Below, piece after piece: positions 16,121 to 25,772 of a DNA stretch of 64,000 nucleotides. Numbering within the stretch: position 1 is the stretch's first letter; every line of letters starts with the position of its first letter. Below the pieces are notes generated by a model. That model ran no database searches. It was not told the DNA's origin and saw only the letters and a program-made list of their open reading frames with translations. Source of the stretch: Sphingobacterium sp. (GTDB taxonomy: Bacteria > Bacteroidota > Bacteroidia > Sphingobacteriales > Sphingobacteriaceae); contig JAITTY010000005.1 of the NCBI GenBank assembly GCA_031286695.1, positions 434,001 through 498,000 on the forward strand, in the 5' to 3' direction. The position numbers and the translations under genes were made by a program.

Positions 16121-17770
16121 TTATTTTTGTTCCAAGACTTGCCCTGCTTTCAACAGCTCCTTTTTTAATAGCCCGTAGCCGACATGCTGCACAACATGAT
16201 CATGATCAAGTGCCAATACTGCAGCGGCACCAGCACTCTGCCCCAGCACCATAAATACGGGCTCCATACGAATTGAACCAAAGGCAATATGTGAACTGGA
16301 TACGCAGACAGGGACAAGCAAATTTGTACATTCATCGCTCTTTGGGATGATCGATCCATAGGAAATAGCATAAGGCCGTGGTACGTGAACACCGATATCA
16401 CCTTCATTTTGAACATATCCTTCTTTGGTCACATAGCGTTGTACATTGTGGGAATCCAACGTATAGGAGCCCATGCCAATCGGATCTTCTACCTTGTTCC
16501 TCCCTAGAATATTATGCTCGGTCGTCACATATTGTCCAAGCATCCGCCTCGCTTCACGTATATACAATTGAAAAGGCCAATTGTCATTATCTTTAAATTC
16601 ATCGTTTGCCAGCCCCCATTCAGCCATCTTTGTCCTGATTGCCGTTGGGACCGAAGGATCATTGGCCATAAAATAATATAAGCCCTGCTGATATCGGCGA
16701 TGGGCTTCGATAATGGATTTGCGTTCGGCATAGCTCGCTTCGGGATAACCATAATTCATCCCAATAAAATCGGTGCTGAACGGACCGTGGTTATTGGCAT
16801 CGGTCTTATGATTGGGCACCAGATCAAATTTTTGAAAGGCTTCGTCCCAGCCGGCACGGAATAGACGTTGCAGCAGAATATAGTGCTGTGGATCGTAGCC
16901 AACAGGCTTAGCAAAGGGTTTCCGATTGCGGGCATCATTGGTCAGACACATGCGGAAGCAATAAGCCTGCAGCCTCTGATCTGCTGCACCATATTGCCCG
17001 GGATCTTCTGCAGAAACGCCGAATACCAGGCCACTGCCCGGATCGCCTTCACGTTTATAGGGGCTAATCTGCGCAATAAAGTGATGCCGGTGCTGAAAGA
17101 CTCCGGTCTGCACACCGTTCCACTGCTCCCCATAAGTCTGGTTGGCCTCCCGCCCGATCGTATAGCTTACCTTGGCCAGCGCCATCAGGTCGCCTTCATA
17201 TGTGGCATCTATAAATATCTTCGCTTCGTAGACTGTTCCGTCTAAGGTTTTAATCGATTTGATGGCTGTTGATTCTTTTTGAATGGCACTTTCCTGCCGA
17301 TCTAAATAAGCTCCACGGACCACATCAATCTGATGATCCCGCACCCAGGCATCAAAAATACGCTCGGCGACATGAGGCTCAAAGATCCACATCGTCCCAT
17401 GCGCACTGTCCATCGCGACGGTACCTTGCCCCCGATTGCCAAACGAGGCCCTGGACTGCCAATTCCAGCTCGATTCTTTCGAATAATGATCATAGACGTC
17501 CTGATAGAATTTTTTGGCTAGGCCCCCAATAACTGCTTTATTGCCGGTATCGGTAAAGCCAAGTCCACCCGAACTAAGACCTCCCAAATGCTGATCGGGC
17601 GATAAGACGACTACAGACTTACCGGCCTGCTTCACTTGCAATGCGGCAGTAATCGCCGCAGGAGTTCCCCCATAAACCAAAACATCCACCTTTTTGGTCA
17701 AATGCTGCGCTTCACCCTGTAGAAAAGCCAAGACAAGCACTAATTTTAACCCTATTTTTATCTTTTGCAT
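16121..17770 (-). CDS. secreted FAD-dependent oxidoreductase (short form)
   Basis: 549 aa with a Sec-type signal peptide (about 1-21). The mature N-terminus reads V-D-V-L-V-Y-G-G-T-P-A-A-I-T-A-A, the FAD/Rossmann turn of the FAD_oxidored family, in which the usual G-x-G-x-x-G is replaced by G-G-T-P-A-A. G-G-L-S-S-G-G-L-G follows, then D-A-T-Y-E-G-D-L-M-A (about 189-198), and near the C-terminus S-I-R-M-E-P-V-F-M-V-L-G-Q-S-A-G. Databases often label relatives xanthan lyase, but the core is an oxidoreductase. It is paralogous to the next gene upstream (17777-19780) and separated from it by 6 bp. The substrate is unknown; a polyol or sugar hydroxyl is plausible in a glycan locus. It lacks the C-terminal domain of its paralogue. 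Confidence 0.8.
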   Translation of the reverse strand: MQKIKIGLKLVLVLAFLQGEAQHLTKKVDVLVYGGTPAAITAALQVKQAGKSVVVLSPDQHLGGLSSGGLGFTDTGNKAVIGGLAKKFYQDVYDHYSKESSWNWQSRASFGNRGQGTVAMDSAHGTMWIFEPHVAERIFDAWVRDHQIDVVRGAYLDRQESAIQKESTAIKSIKTLDGTVYEAKIFIDATYEGDLMALAKVSYTIGREANQTYGEQWNGVQTGVFQHRHHFIAQISPYKREGDPGSGLVFGVSAEDPGQYGAADQRLQAYCFRMCLTNDARNRKPFAKPVGYDPQHYILLQRLFRAGWDEAFQKFDLVPNHKTDANNHGPFSTDFIGMNYGYPEASYAERKSIIEAHRRYQQGLYYFMANDPSVPTAIRTKMAEWGLANDEFKDNDNWPFQLYIREARRMLGQYVTTEHNILGRNKVEDPIGMGSYTLDSHNVQRYVTKEGYVQNEGDIGVHVPRPYAISYGSIIPKSDECTNLLVPVCVSSSHIAFGSIRMEPVFMVLGQSAGAAAVLALDHDHVVQHVGYGLLKKELLKAGQVLEQK

Positions 17771-17776
17771 ATGTAC

Positions 17777-19780
17777 TTAATTTTGATCTGAAACCGGAAC
17801 CCACAAGATGGCATTTGCAGCCAAAACGCCCTTTGCGGCTGGCATAATCTCAACATAAGGCTTGTTGCCCCCATTTTCAAATTTATATTCACCGAGTGCT
17901 ACCCAGGTACTGGTTGTCTGTCCGAGAATATGGACCTCCCTGAAATTTATATTTTTTTCGATCCTTATCTTTCCGGTATGAATAATGAATTTTCCTGCTT
18001 CCGTGCTTTCGGCAGTTTTTGGAAAATAGCTATAAAGTTTATACCTCCCCGCGGCAAAATCTTTTCCAGGCGTAAAACGTGCGACAGCAGCGAGATCAGT
18101 ATCCACTTCCTGATAACTCATACCATAACCTTTTTTTGAAGAGACGTGCCAAGCTCCTTTCAACATCACTTGATCTTTATTTTCGACGTGAATAATATAA
18201 TCGGCCATCCGGCCATCTGCTTTCGGATTGTCGCGCAATATTTTCGCTACGCGTTTTATATCAACATCTTGAACGGCTATTTTGTTGTCGATTGCTTCGC
18301 AAGCGGCCACAGCACCAGATTGCCCCAATACCATAAACACAGGCTCCATGCGGATGGACCCAAAAGCGATGTGACTTGCCGACAGACATACGGGGACAAC
18401 AAGATTGTTGATTTCTTCTTTTTTGGGCACAATGGCCCTATAGGAAATCGGAAAGGGGGAGAAACCGCCGACTTCAACATTGCCCTCGTTTTTGACCATG
18501 CCATTCACAATCACACGATCGCAGTTGTGCGAGTCCATGGTATATGCAGCATAGCCTACGCCATCGGATACCAGTGCACGACCCTGACAGTGGTCTTGGG
18601 TCATGACAACATCAGCAATCATCCTTCGGGCTTCGCGGATATATAATTGTGGAGACCAATGCCTATTGTCAAGATATTCATCTTTGGGGTATCCCCATTT
18701 TTGAAATTCGCTTCGGATCGCCTCCGGTACCGAACTATCGTTGGCAACAAAATATAACAGACCTTTGGTGTAATCTTCATGGGCCTGAATAATATCTTTC
18801 CGTTCGAAATAATCGGCTTCGGGATAATGCCAGTTCATACCGATCATATCTGTTGAAAATCCATTCCTGTTATTGATATCAGTCTTTCCATTGGGCATCA
18901 AACTCCAGATAAATACGTCCTGCATACTCTTCCAAGGCTGTATCTCCTTTTGGCGCTTTAAGAGTTCGTATTTGGTTGCGTCGTAATTGTGGGGTTTGGT
19001 GATTGCTATTCTATTTTCAGGGACATTGGTCAATGTGATCCGATAATTATAGGCTTGAACCTTGGCATCTCCCGTTCCATTTTGTTCTAAAGTATCCGTA
19101 TTGATCCCCCATAAAATGCCACTCTTAGAATCACCTTTTTTCTTATAAGGGTCTACACCATCCGGAAATTGATGACCGTCTAACAGTTGTACACCATTAA
19201 TTGTCTCGCCATAGGTGCTATTCGGCTCTCGCCCCACGTGGTAGGATACACCAGCTTTGGCCATGAGGTCACCCTCGTAGCTGCAGTCCATAAACACCTT
19301 GGCACCGACAGTTATCTTTTTGCCATTCCTGCTCTCACTTGGAAGCAGTGAAATAGTTTTAATCGATCGATTGTCGGTCTTTACAGCTATCAAACGATGC
19401 CCCATTAGCATTTGTGTGTTTGCATGTGCCAGATAGTCCTTAAAAATAGATTCGGCTACCTTGGGTTCAAAAATCCATTGTTCAAAACCGCCATAGTGCT
19501 TGCCCATTTTGCGATAAAAATCAAGAGCGAGCCCTGTGACGACATATTTGTTTCCGATATCCGTCTGCCCCAATCCACCGGAGCTGAGCCCGCCCACCCG
19601 TGTACCAGGATCGATCAGTAGCACTGATTTTCCGGCCTGTGAAGCGGTATAGGCGGCTATTACACCGGCTGAGGTGGCGCCATAAATACATAGATCTACC
19701 TGTCTGTCGGTTTGCCCTTTGACTAAATGCCAAAACATCGTCAAAAGTCCAATGGTCATTATCAGTATCTTTTTCATCAT
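17777..19780 (-). CDS. secreted FAD-dependent oxidoreductase with C-terminal golvesin-like domain
   Basis: 667 aa. Signal peptide about 1-22; FAD turn L-C-I-Y-G-A-T-S-A-G-V-I-A-A near 29-42; G-G-L-S-S-G-G-L-G near 63-71; D-C-S-Y-E-G-D-L-M-A in the middle; S-I-R-M-E-P-V-F-M-V-L-G-Q-S-G near residue 483. The last 130 or so residues form an extra beta-rich domain (from about M-L-K-G-A-W-H-V-S-S to N-A-I-L-W-V-P-V) that resembles the golvesin/xanthan-lyase C-terminal domain, which may bind carbohydrate. The core aligns with the neighbouring 549-aa protein along its length, indicating tandem duplication followed by gain or loss of the tail. It is 8 bp downstream of susD. Substrate unknown. Confidence 0.8.
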   Translation of the reverse strand: MMKKILIMTIGLLTMFWHLVKGQTDRQVDLCIYGATSAGVIAAYTASQAGKSVLLIDPGTRVGGLSSGGLGQTDIGNKYVVTGLALDFYRKMGKHYGGFEQWIFEPKVAESIFKDYLAHANTQMLMGHRLIAVKTDNRSIKTISLLPSESRNGKKITVGAKVFMDCSYEGDLMAKAGVSYHVGREPNSTYGETINGVQLLDGHQFPDGVDPYKKKGDSKSGILWGINTDTLEQNGTGDAKVQAYNYRITLTNVPENRIAITKPHNYDATKYELLKRQKEIQPWKSMQDVFIWSLMPNGKTDINNRNGFSTDMIGMNWHYPEADYFERKDIIQAHEDYTKGLLYFVANDSSVPEAIRSEFQKWGYPKDEYLDNRHWSPQLYIREARRMIADVVMTQDHCQGRALVSDGVGYAAYTMDSHNCDRVIVNGMVKNEGNVEVGGFSPFPISYRAIVPKKEEINNLVVPVCLSASHIAFGSIRMEPVFMVLGQSGAVAACEAIDNKIAVQDVDIKRVAKILRDNPKADGRMADYIIHVENKDQVMLKGAWHVSSKKGYGMSYQEVDTDLAAVARFTPGKDFAAGRYKLYSYFPKTAESTEAGKFIIHTGKIRIEKNINFREVHILGQTTSTWVALGEYKFENGGNKPYVEIMPAAKGVLAANAILWVPVSDQN

Positions 19781-19788
19781 CTTAGGAT

Positions 19789-21480
19789 TTAATAGCCTGG
19801 ATTTTGTTCCAGATTTTTATTGGTTACAATTTCAATATTCGGGATCGGCCAAAGGTAATTCTTGTTGGAATCGAACTTTCGGAGCTCGATAACCCGCATG
19901 TCTTTCTGATTAGCGACATTTTTATAATTCACGTAGTTATCCGAATCGATCGTCGGTGCACTGGCCAGCAAGCCTTTTGGAATACGCCCATAGAGCGTCG
20001 AATTCATAAATTTATCGGCTAGTTTCCAACGTCTCAAATCGACTAGACGAAAGCCTTCATTGGCTAACTCGTAAAGTCTTTCTTTCCGTACAATCTCGCG
20101 CAGCTCAGCTTGCGTTTTATTACTCGCGATTGCTGGCATATCGACGCTAGGGCGCTGCCTGATGCTGTTGAGTGCGTCATAGACGGTTTGGTCGATCTTA
20201 TTGTTTTCGATCATCGCCTCGGCGTAGATCAACAACACTTCGGCATACCGGCTCTGAATAATATTTAACTCCGATTCCATGGTAAAGTCCTTGTCTTTTA
20301 TATCGACATATTTTTTCCAGCAATAACCAGAAAAGGTCGCATATGCATTGATCGCATCCTGATTTTGGATACGTACTGCTGTGGACGTATTGTATGTGTA
20401 GTTCCAGCAGGTTATGCTATCCTTATGGGTCTCAAACTGAAAACCAAAAAAAGTGGTACCAGGGAGTGCAATAGTGTACCCCAAACGCGGATCTCGATTG
20501 GCGAATGGTTTTTTAGGATCAAATCTGGAAGATTTGTCAATGGCCAATCCGTCTGTACAGAGATAGCTATCAACAATGGATTGCGATGGAATTTTATTGG
20601 AAGTCCCTTGTGCGTTGCGCGACAGAAATCCGCGCGTAGCACTGTGGGTCTTTGTTTTTTGTAACCGTAGATATTGAAAAGCAAAAATAATCTCCTTGGA
20701 AGCCTGCCCATCATAGGTAAATAATTGGCCGAAATCAGCGTGTAAGGCATATACTTTCAGATCCATGACTTCTTTGGCCGAACGTGCTGCTTCTTCCCAA
20801 AGTCCATTATTAAGTGCTGCCCGAGCGCGTATGGCCAATGCCGCTCCTTTGGTGGCACGTCCAATATCTGCCGAACCATAGCTAACCGGTAAAATAGCTG
20901 CAGCTTCATCAAGTTCTTTGAGGATGAAGCTAGCAATTTCAGCCTTCGATGTTTTCGGAACATTCGCATCAGCAAGGCTTAGGCCGCTCGTTACCAGGGG
21001 CACTCCGCCAAAGTAATCGATCAGATATTGGTAGACATAAGCCCGGATAAACTGTGTCTCGGCTTTATAACGCTTTTGGAGATTGGCATCCATCTTTCCA
21101 TCCAACTTCTGGATATTATCCAGGATGAAATTACATTTGCCAATGACCTTATAAGAATTGGTCCAGATATTCCGGATGTAGCCATTGTTGCTATCGTGGT
21201 CCCCTCTTCCCACAGCTTGTAAATCAGAGGTATTACGGTCCCAGCCAATATCGGTGGCATCATCAAGTGTAAGATTGATAGGCATATCGTCCGTTGGGTG
21301 AAATGCCAAGGCGCTGTACAAACCATTGACAACCAATGTCAGCTCATCCTGATTTTTGAAATAATTTTCGTCCGAAGGGCCATCCAAGGGAGATCTATCC
21401 AGGTATTTTTCGCATGCCCCCACCACAAGGAGCACTGCAATCGACAGCATATATAACGCGAGTTTATTTAGAGTTTTCAT
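19789..21480 (-). CDS. SusD/RagB-like outer-membrane lipoprotein
   Basis: 563 aa from the ATG at 21480; a TTG three codons upstream is less likely. The lipoprotein signal ends V-V-G-A-C-E-K-Y-L-D-R-S-P (cysteine about 23), the standard SusD beginning. TPR-like helices and the C-terminal SusD signature follow: R-K-E-R-L-Y-E-L-A-N-E-G-F-R-L-V-D-L-R-R-W-K, ending W-P-I-P-N-I-E-I and N-P-G-Y. It binds the glycan at the cell surface and pairs with the SusC encoded 11 bp upstream. The SusD branch differs from that of the 9283-10830 protein, so the two loci probably see different ligands. Confidence 0.92.
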   Translation of the reverse strand: MKTLNKLALYMLSIAVLLVVGACEKYLDRSPLDGPSDENYFKNQDELTLVVNGLYSALAFHPTDDMPINLTLDDATDIGWDRNTSDLQAVGRGDHDSNNGYIRNIWTNSYKVIGKCNFILDNIQKLDGKMDANLQKRYKAETQFIRAYVYQYLIDYFGGVPLVTSGLSLADANVPKTSKAEIASFILKELDEAAAILPVSYGSADIGRATKGAALAIRARAALNNGLWEEAARSAKEVMDLKVYALHADFGQLFTYDGQASKEIIFAFQYLRLQKTKTHSATRGFLSRNAQGTSNKIPSQSIVDSYLCTDGLAIDKSSRFDPKKPFANRDPRLGYTIALPGTTFFGFQFETHKDSITCWNYTYNTSTAVRIQNQDAINAYATFSGYCWKKYVDIKDKDFTMESELNIIQSRYAEVLLIYAEAMIENNKIDQTVYDALNSIRQRPSVDMPAIASNKTQAELREIVRKERLYELANEGFRLVDLRRWKLADKFMNSTLYGRIPKGLLASAPTIDSDNYVNYKNVANQKDMRVIELRKFDSNKNYLWPIPNIEIVTNKNLEQNPGY

Positions 21481-21491
21481 ACAAGCCAAGT

Positions 21492-24400
21492 TTATAATGT
21501 AATATCCAATCCAAAAGAATACACTTTTACCTGTGGGTAAAAGTTGCCATAACCTACTGGTGCTTCGACGTCATAACCGTCCCAAAATTTATCTACGCTG
21601 AATAAGTTTGAACCATTAACAAATACCCGAAGTTTATTCAGTCCGATGGACTTTAGCAGCTCAGCCTGAAAGGTATAACCGAACTGTAAATTTTTCAGCC
21701 GAAGATAGGCGGCATTTTTCATCCAGAATTGGGAGGACTGCTGGTTGTTATTCTGTCCGAATGCGAGCCGCGGATATTTAGCCGTAGTATTGTCAGGTGT
21801 CCATCGGTCTTTATTGTCCTCACGGATCGTTCCGCCAATTGCTCCCGTTGTTGTAAAAGGCTGTATACCGGCCCCGTAAAGGTAGCCATCGGCTTTCCCC
21901 ACACCCTGCAATAGAAAACTGAGGTCGAACCCTTTGAAACTAAAATTGGAGTTGAGCGAATAGGTATATCTTGGAATGGTACTCCCGATAATGACCTTAT
22001 CGGATTCGTTAACTACGCCATCGCCATTTTGATCACGGTATTTGAGGTCACCCGGTGCCAAGGTACCAAACTGTGTGGCATGTGCTTTCACTTCTTCGGC
22101 AGTCTGGAAAAAGCCTTCCGAAACATAGCCAAAGATCGAATTAATGGGATAGCCTTCCCTATTGACCGTTAGACCAGTCTGATTGATTCCCCGCATATCC
22201 AGCACTTTGTTTTTGACATCAGAGAGGTTGAATGTAAAATTATATTTAAAGTCCTTAGCTGGATCGCTTCGATAGCCCATGGAAAGCTCCCACCCTTTAT
22301 TCTCGACGACGCCTGCATTTTGATAAGGCTTATTCAAACCGATGATGAGCGGGATGTCCAGCTGTAATAATATATCACTGGTTTTTCTGTTGTATAGATC
22401 TGCGGTAATAGTCCATCGCTTAAATAAGGTAAGATCAATTCCTATATTTTTCTCCTCGGTAGACTCCCATGTAATATTAGGATTGGACATATCATTTAGC
22501 GCTGCCGTATTGACGATGCCATTGCCCAATGTATAAGAACCCAGATTTAGAGATGCCACGGCTGGATAGGTACCGATATTCTGATTTCCCAGTTTACCCC
22601 ATGATGCCCTGATTTTTCCCTCTGTAAGCCAGCCCTTGGATGCTGTTAGGAACTGCTCCTCAGAAAAACGCCATCCTGCAGACGCCGACGGAAAAAAGCC
22701 ATAGCGATTACCTTTGGCAAACCTGGACGAACCATCGTAGCGTGCATTGAGTTCCAAAAGATAACGATCTTTGAAAACGTAATTGATCCGAGAAAATAAA
22801 GATTGTAACGCCCACTCGGAGGCACTGCCTGTAGCTGACTGATTCAGTGCCGACCCTGCATTGAGCACTTCATAGTCAGGGAGAACATAGGTGTCTCTAA
22901 AACCCTGGGAGTAATCGATCTTGTAGTCTTCCCGCGAACCACCAATCAATGCTTTCAACTGATGTGGACCAAAATCTTTGTTTAGCGTAAGGGTCGCCCG
23001 CATATTATTAAAAAGTTCTTGGCTATTGTATTGCGTAAGTGCTGTCCGCACAGGGACCGAGAAACTCGGCGTACCATCTGGAAAATAGGACTGTACTGCT
23101 TTTCGGAAATTCTTATTTACCTGCGTCGCATATTTAGGTGCATAATTGACCTCGGCGGTCAACCATTCTTTGGGTCTGTAGATCAATGATGCGTTGATAC
23201 TGCCAAATGGACTTTTGTTGGTAGCAACACCACCATCAGCCGCGGCCGAGACGGGATTGTTACCATTCCAGCCCAGTCCCCAGGTACCATTGGAATTTCT
23301 GAAGGATTGATTGGCAGGAATACTGCTCATCCACTGAAAAAGTTCCTCGATGCTCGCTGCAGGTGAGGTGACGATCGGATTGACGTATTGAAAGTCAAAT
23401 TTAACAGCGAGCTGATCTGATAATTTAACATCTACGTTGTTGCGGATGGTATAGCGCTTAAACGAGCTATTTAGTGTCAAACCTTTCTGGTCGAAATAAC
23501 CTACCGAAGTCAGCATTTTTACTTTGTTTGTGCCAGCATTGACTGTCAGAAAATGGCTTTGCTGAAATCCATTCCCCTGCAAGGATTCCTTTTGCCAATC
23601 AGTATTGGGATACTCGTCCGAACTACCATTGCCCTGACTACGATAAGCGGCAATGATATCCTCTGGATATAATGGACTCGCACCAACATTGGTATAAGCT
23701 TCATTAGTCAGCAGCATATGATCCAGGGCATTGACGATTTTGGGCATATTGGTTGCAGACTGCCAGCCGAAATAATTATTGTAGGCAATAGCGACCTTAT
23801 CAGAACTTCCCCTTTTTGTCGTGACCAAGATGACACCATTGGCAGATCTCGAGCCATAAATCGATGCAGATGCGGCATCTTTTAATATTGAAATATTCTC
23901 TATTAAATTGGGGTCAATATTATTGATGGAGCCTTCGATCCCATCAATAAGTACTAAAGGCGCGGCGTTGCCAAGTGTACCGATACCGCGAATACGGATA
24001 TCCGCACCGTCCGACCCTGGCTTACCAGAACGCTGCGTCACGGTTACTCCCGAGGCCATGCCCTGAAGGGCCGACGAGGTTTGCCCAGCGGGTCTATTAT
24101 TCAGATCTTCACCCGATACGGCGGAAACAGCGCCCGTCAAATTGACCTTTTTCTGAACACCATAACCGACGACAACAACTTCGTCTATTATTCCGGTGCG
24201 TGATTTCAGACGGATAAGCACTGTGTTTTTGCTGGTTGCCGTTGCCACAAAATGCTTAACAGAATCGGTATCGTAGCCGAGATGGTGTGCATAGATCGTA
24301 TAATTTTCGCCAGCTACAAGTGGCGTTAAAACAAACAATCCATTGTTATCGGCCACAAAATGGAGCTTTTTGCTGCTCTTCTCGTGGACAAGATCAATAG

Positions 24401-24533
24401 TTGCACCGGGTAATGTATTACCTTCGTTGTCTACTATTTTACCATTTACTTTCAGGTTTGATTGCGCAAATCCTACAGAAAAGTATGGAAATAGCAATCC
24501 CACGAGCATTAATTTGATTAGAATATGCTTCAT
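21492..24533 (-). CDS. SusC/RagA-like TonB-dependent transporter (no STN domain)
   Basis: 1013 aa: signal peptide (about 1-23), CarboxypepD_reg-like domain (about 28-110), the linker I-D-E-V-V-V-V-G-Y-G-V-Q, plug (about 125-240 with V-L-I-D-G-I-E-G and I-Y-G-S-R-S-A-N-G-V-I-L-V-T-T-K), then the barrel ending L-D-I-T-L. It takes up oligosaccharide with the SusD downstream. It lies 67 bp after fecR in a fecI-fecR-susC-susD order. Such loci usually encode a SusC with an N-terminal STN domain that signals to FecR; I see no room for one between the signal peptide and the beta-sandwich. ATG start. Confidence 0.93.
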   Translation of the reverse strand: MKHILIKLMLVGLLFPYFSVGFAQSNLKVNGKIVDNEGNTLPGATIDLVHEKSSKKLHFVADNNGLFVLTPLVAGENYTIYAHHLGYDTDSVKHFVATATSKNTVLIRLKSRTGIIDEVVVVGYGVQKKVNLTGAVSAVSGEDLNNRPAGQTSSALQGMASGVTVTQRSGKPGSDGADIRIRGIGTLGNAAPLVLIDGIEGSINNIDPNLIENISILKDAASASIYGSRSANGVILVTTKRGSSDKVAIAYNNYFGWQSATNMPKIVNALDHMLLTNEAYTNVGASPLYPEDIIAAYRSQGNGSSDEYPNTDWQKESLQGNGFQQSHFLTVNAGTNKVKMLTSVGYFDQKGLTLNSSFKRYTIRNNVDVKLSDQLAVKFDFQYVNPIVTSPAASIEELFQWMSSIPANQSFRNSNGTWGLGWNGNNPVSAAADGGVATNKSPFGSINASLIYRPKEWLTAEVNYAPKYATQVNKNFRKAVQSYFPDGTPSFSVPVRTALTQYNSQELFNNMRATLTLNKDFGPHQLKALIGGSREDYKIDYSQGFRDTYVLPDYEVLNAGSALNQSATGSASEWALQSLFSRINYVFKDRYLLELNARYDGSSRFAKGNRYGFFPSASAGWRFSEEQFLTASKGWLTEGKIRASWGKLGNQNIGTYPAVASLNLGSYTLGNGIVNTAALNDMSNPNITWESTEEKNIGIDLTLFKRWTITADLYNRKTSDILLQLDIPLIIGLNKPYQNAGVVENKGWELSMGYRSDPAKDFKYNFTFNLSDVKNKVLDMRGINQTGLTVNREGYPINSIFGYVSEGFFQTAEEVKAHATQFGTLAPGDLKYRDQNGDGVVNESDKVIIGSTIPRYTYSLNSNFSFKGFDLSFLLQGVGKADGYLYGAGIQPFTTTGAIGGTIREDNKDRWTPDNTTAKYPRLAFGQNNNQQSSQFWMKNAAYLRLKNLQFGYTFQAELLKSIGLNKLRVFVNGSNLFSVDKFWDGYDVEAPVGYGNFYPQVKVYSFGLDITL

Positions 24534-24600
24534 AATTGTTTACAGTTGGTTATTCTGATTTATATATTGGTTTATTTTTCCGCGTTGGGTTGACTCTCTC

Positions 24601-25683
24601 CTACTGTACGTCCTCCTTTCTTCCCGAATTACTGATGTTGACAATACCATTGTTCACTTGGAATGTACAACCGTTCAATTGACAGAAACTAATCAAAAAA
24701 TTGGCTAGCGATTCTTTGCTATTTAAACTTCCTGTAAATGTACTGTTGAGCAAATCAGGATTATCGCATACAATCGAAACATCATAAAGGCTTTCGATTA
24801 CTCTTAAAAGTTGAACGTTTTTGGTTTGGTTAAATTTGACAGACTGATTGGTCCATTCGACATTGGCGGTTAAATGTGGAATGAGTTTTCTTAACTCCTT
24901 ATCTACACGAGCAGGCTGAGATTTTATCAATTCAGGCTCCGAATACTTAATCATCTGCTGCAGTTTTAAGTTAACTAATACTTCCTCTTTTGGTTTGAGG
25001 TATATTAGATTGCGGCTATCCGCTGTAACTGATCCGACAGAGATTTTGCCCTCCATTAGTTTTATCAGTACATGATCGGCATCCTTGGGGTCTACGCTAA
25101 ATATTGTCCCTAAGGCGGTGGTCAAATATCCTCTGTAATTGACTTGAAAAGGCGCATTTTTATTTTTGTGCACGTTATAAATAACTCGCCCTTGCACCTG
25201 CTGTACATCCCGGTGGCCTTGGCCATTATATTCAAATCCGATTTTTGCATGTGGATAAAGTATAACGGTCGTGCTATCAGGAAGCTGAGCATTGATCGTA
25301 TAAGCATTTTTATTTTCATACCAGGTGACCTGTTCTTTTGTTGAGGTTGATAAATTTCTCAAAAAGATAACCGATAGTACACAGAGTAGCACGGCGGCAC
25401 ATGAAGCCCAGGCCCACGGGCTTATTCTCTGGATTAGCTTAGGCTTGGGCGGATCTACGGCATAGATATGATCGAGCACTTTCCGATGAACCATGCTTAA
25501 ATCTGGTAAGGGAATTTGTTGTAATGCTTGTCCTTCATCCTGATCCAGCATCTCAGCGATCCAGAATTGCAGAATTGCAGCATCCATCTCGGCCATTTCA
25601 TCAAAAAACGACTCATAATACTGCACATCCAAGCGGTTGTGGATATACGCCAACAATTGATCTTTAAAGGATTGCTCTTTCAA
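24601..25683 (-). CDS. FecR-family anti-sigma factor
   Basis: 360 aa. A cytoplasmic N-terminal part (about 1-90) should bind the sigma factor, one membrane segment (about 95-112, W-A-S-C-A-A-V-L-L-C-V-L-S-V-I-F) crosses the inner membrane, and the periplasmic part has a FecR domain (about 120-215) and a C-terminal DUF4974/STN-like domain (about 285-355, Y-D-V-S-I-V-C and L-N-G-C-T-F-Q-V). It probably holds the sigma factor encoded 89 bp upstream until the outer-membrane receptor signals. The start is a TTG: an in-frame stop lies two codons further upstream and no ATG is available near the N-terminus. Confidence 0.88.
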   Translation of the reverse strand: MKEQSFKDQLLAYIHNRLDVQYYESFFDEMAEMDAAILQFWIAEMLDQDEGQALQQIPLPDLSMVHRKVLDHIYAVDPPKPKLIQRISPWAWASCAAVLLCVLSVIFLRNLSTSTKEQVTWYENKNAYTINAQLPDSTTVILYPHAKIGFEYNGQGHRDVQQVQGRVIYNVHKNKNAPFQVNYRGYLTTALGTIFSVDPKDADHVLIKLMEGKISVGSVTADSRNLIYLKPKEEVLVNLKLQQMIKYSEPELIKSQPARVDKELRKLIPHLTANVEWTNQSVKFNQTKNVQLLRVIESLYDVSIVCDNPDLLNSTFTGSLNSKESLANFLISFCQLNGCTFQVNNGIVNISNSGRKEDVQ

Positions 25684-25772
25684 AATTTTCTATAATTAGT
25701 TCAATACATTGCTGTATTTGTTACTCTATACGTTTGACAAAGAGAATCACACTATTGCTTTTTTATTTTTTT

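Noticed and set aside
16121..19780. Xanthan lyase annotation for the FAD proteins
   Set aside because: The cores show FAD-binding oxidoreductase motifs and no polysaccharide-lyase fold; the label is a database habit.
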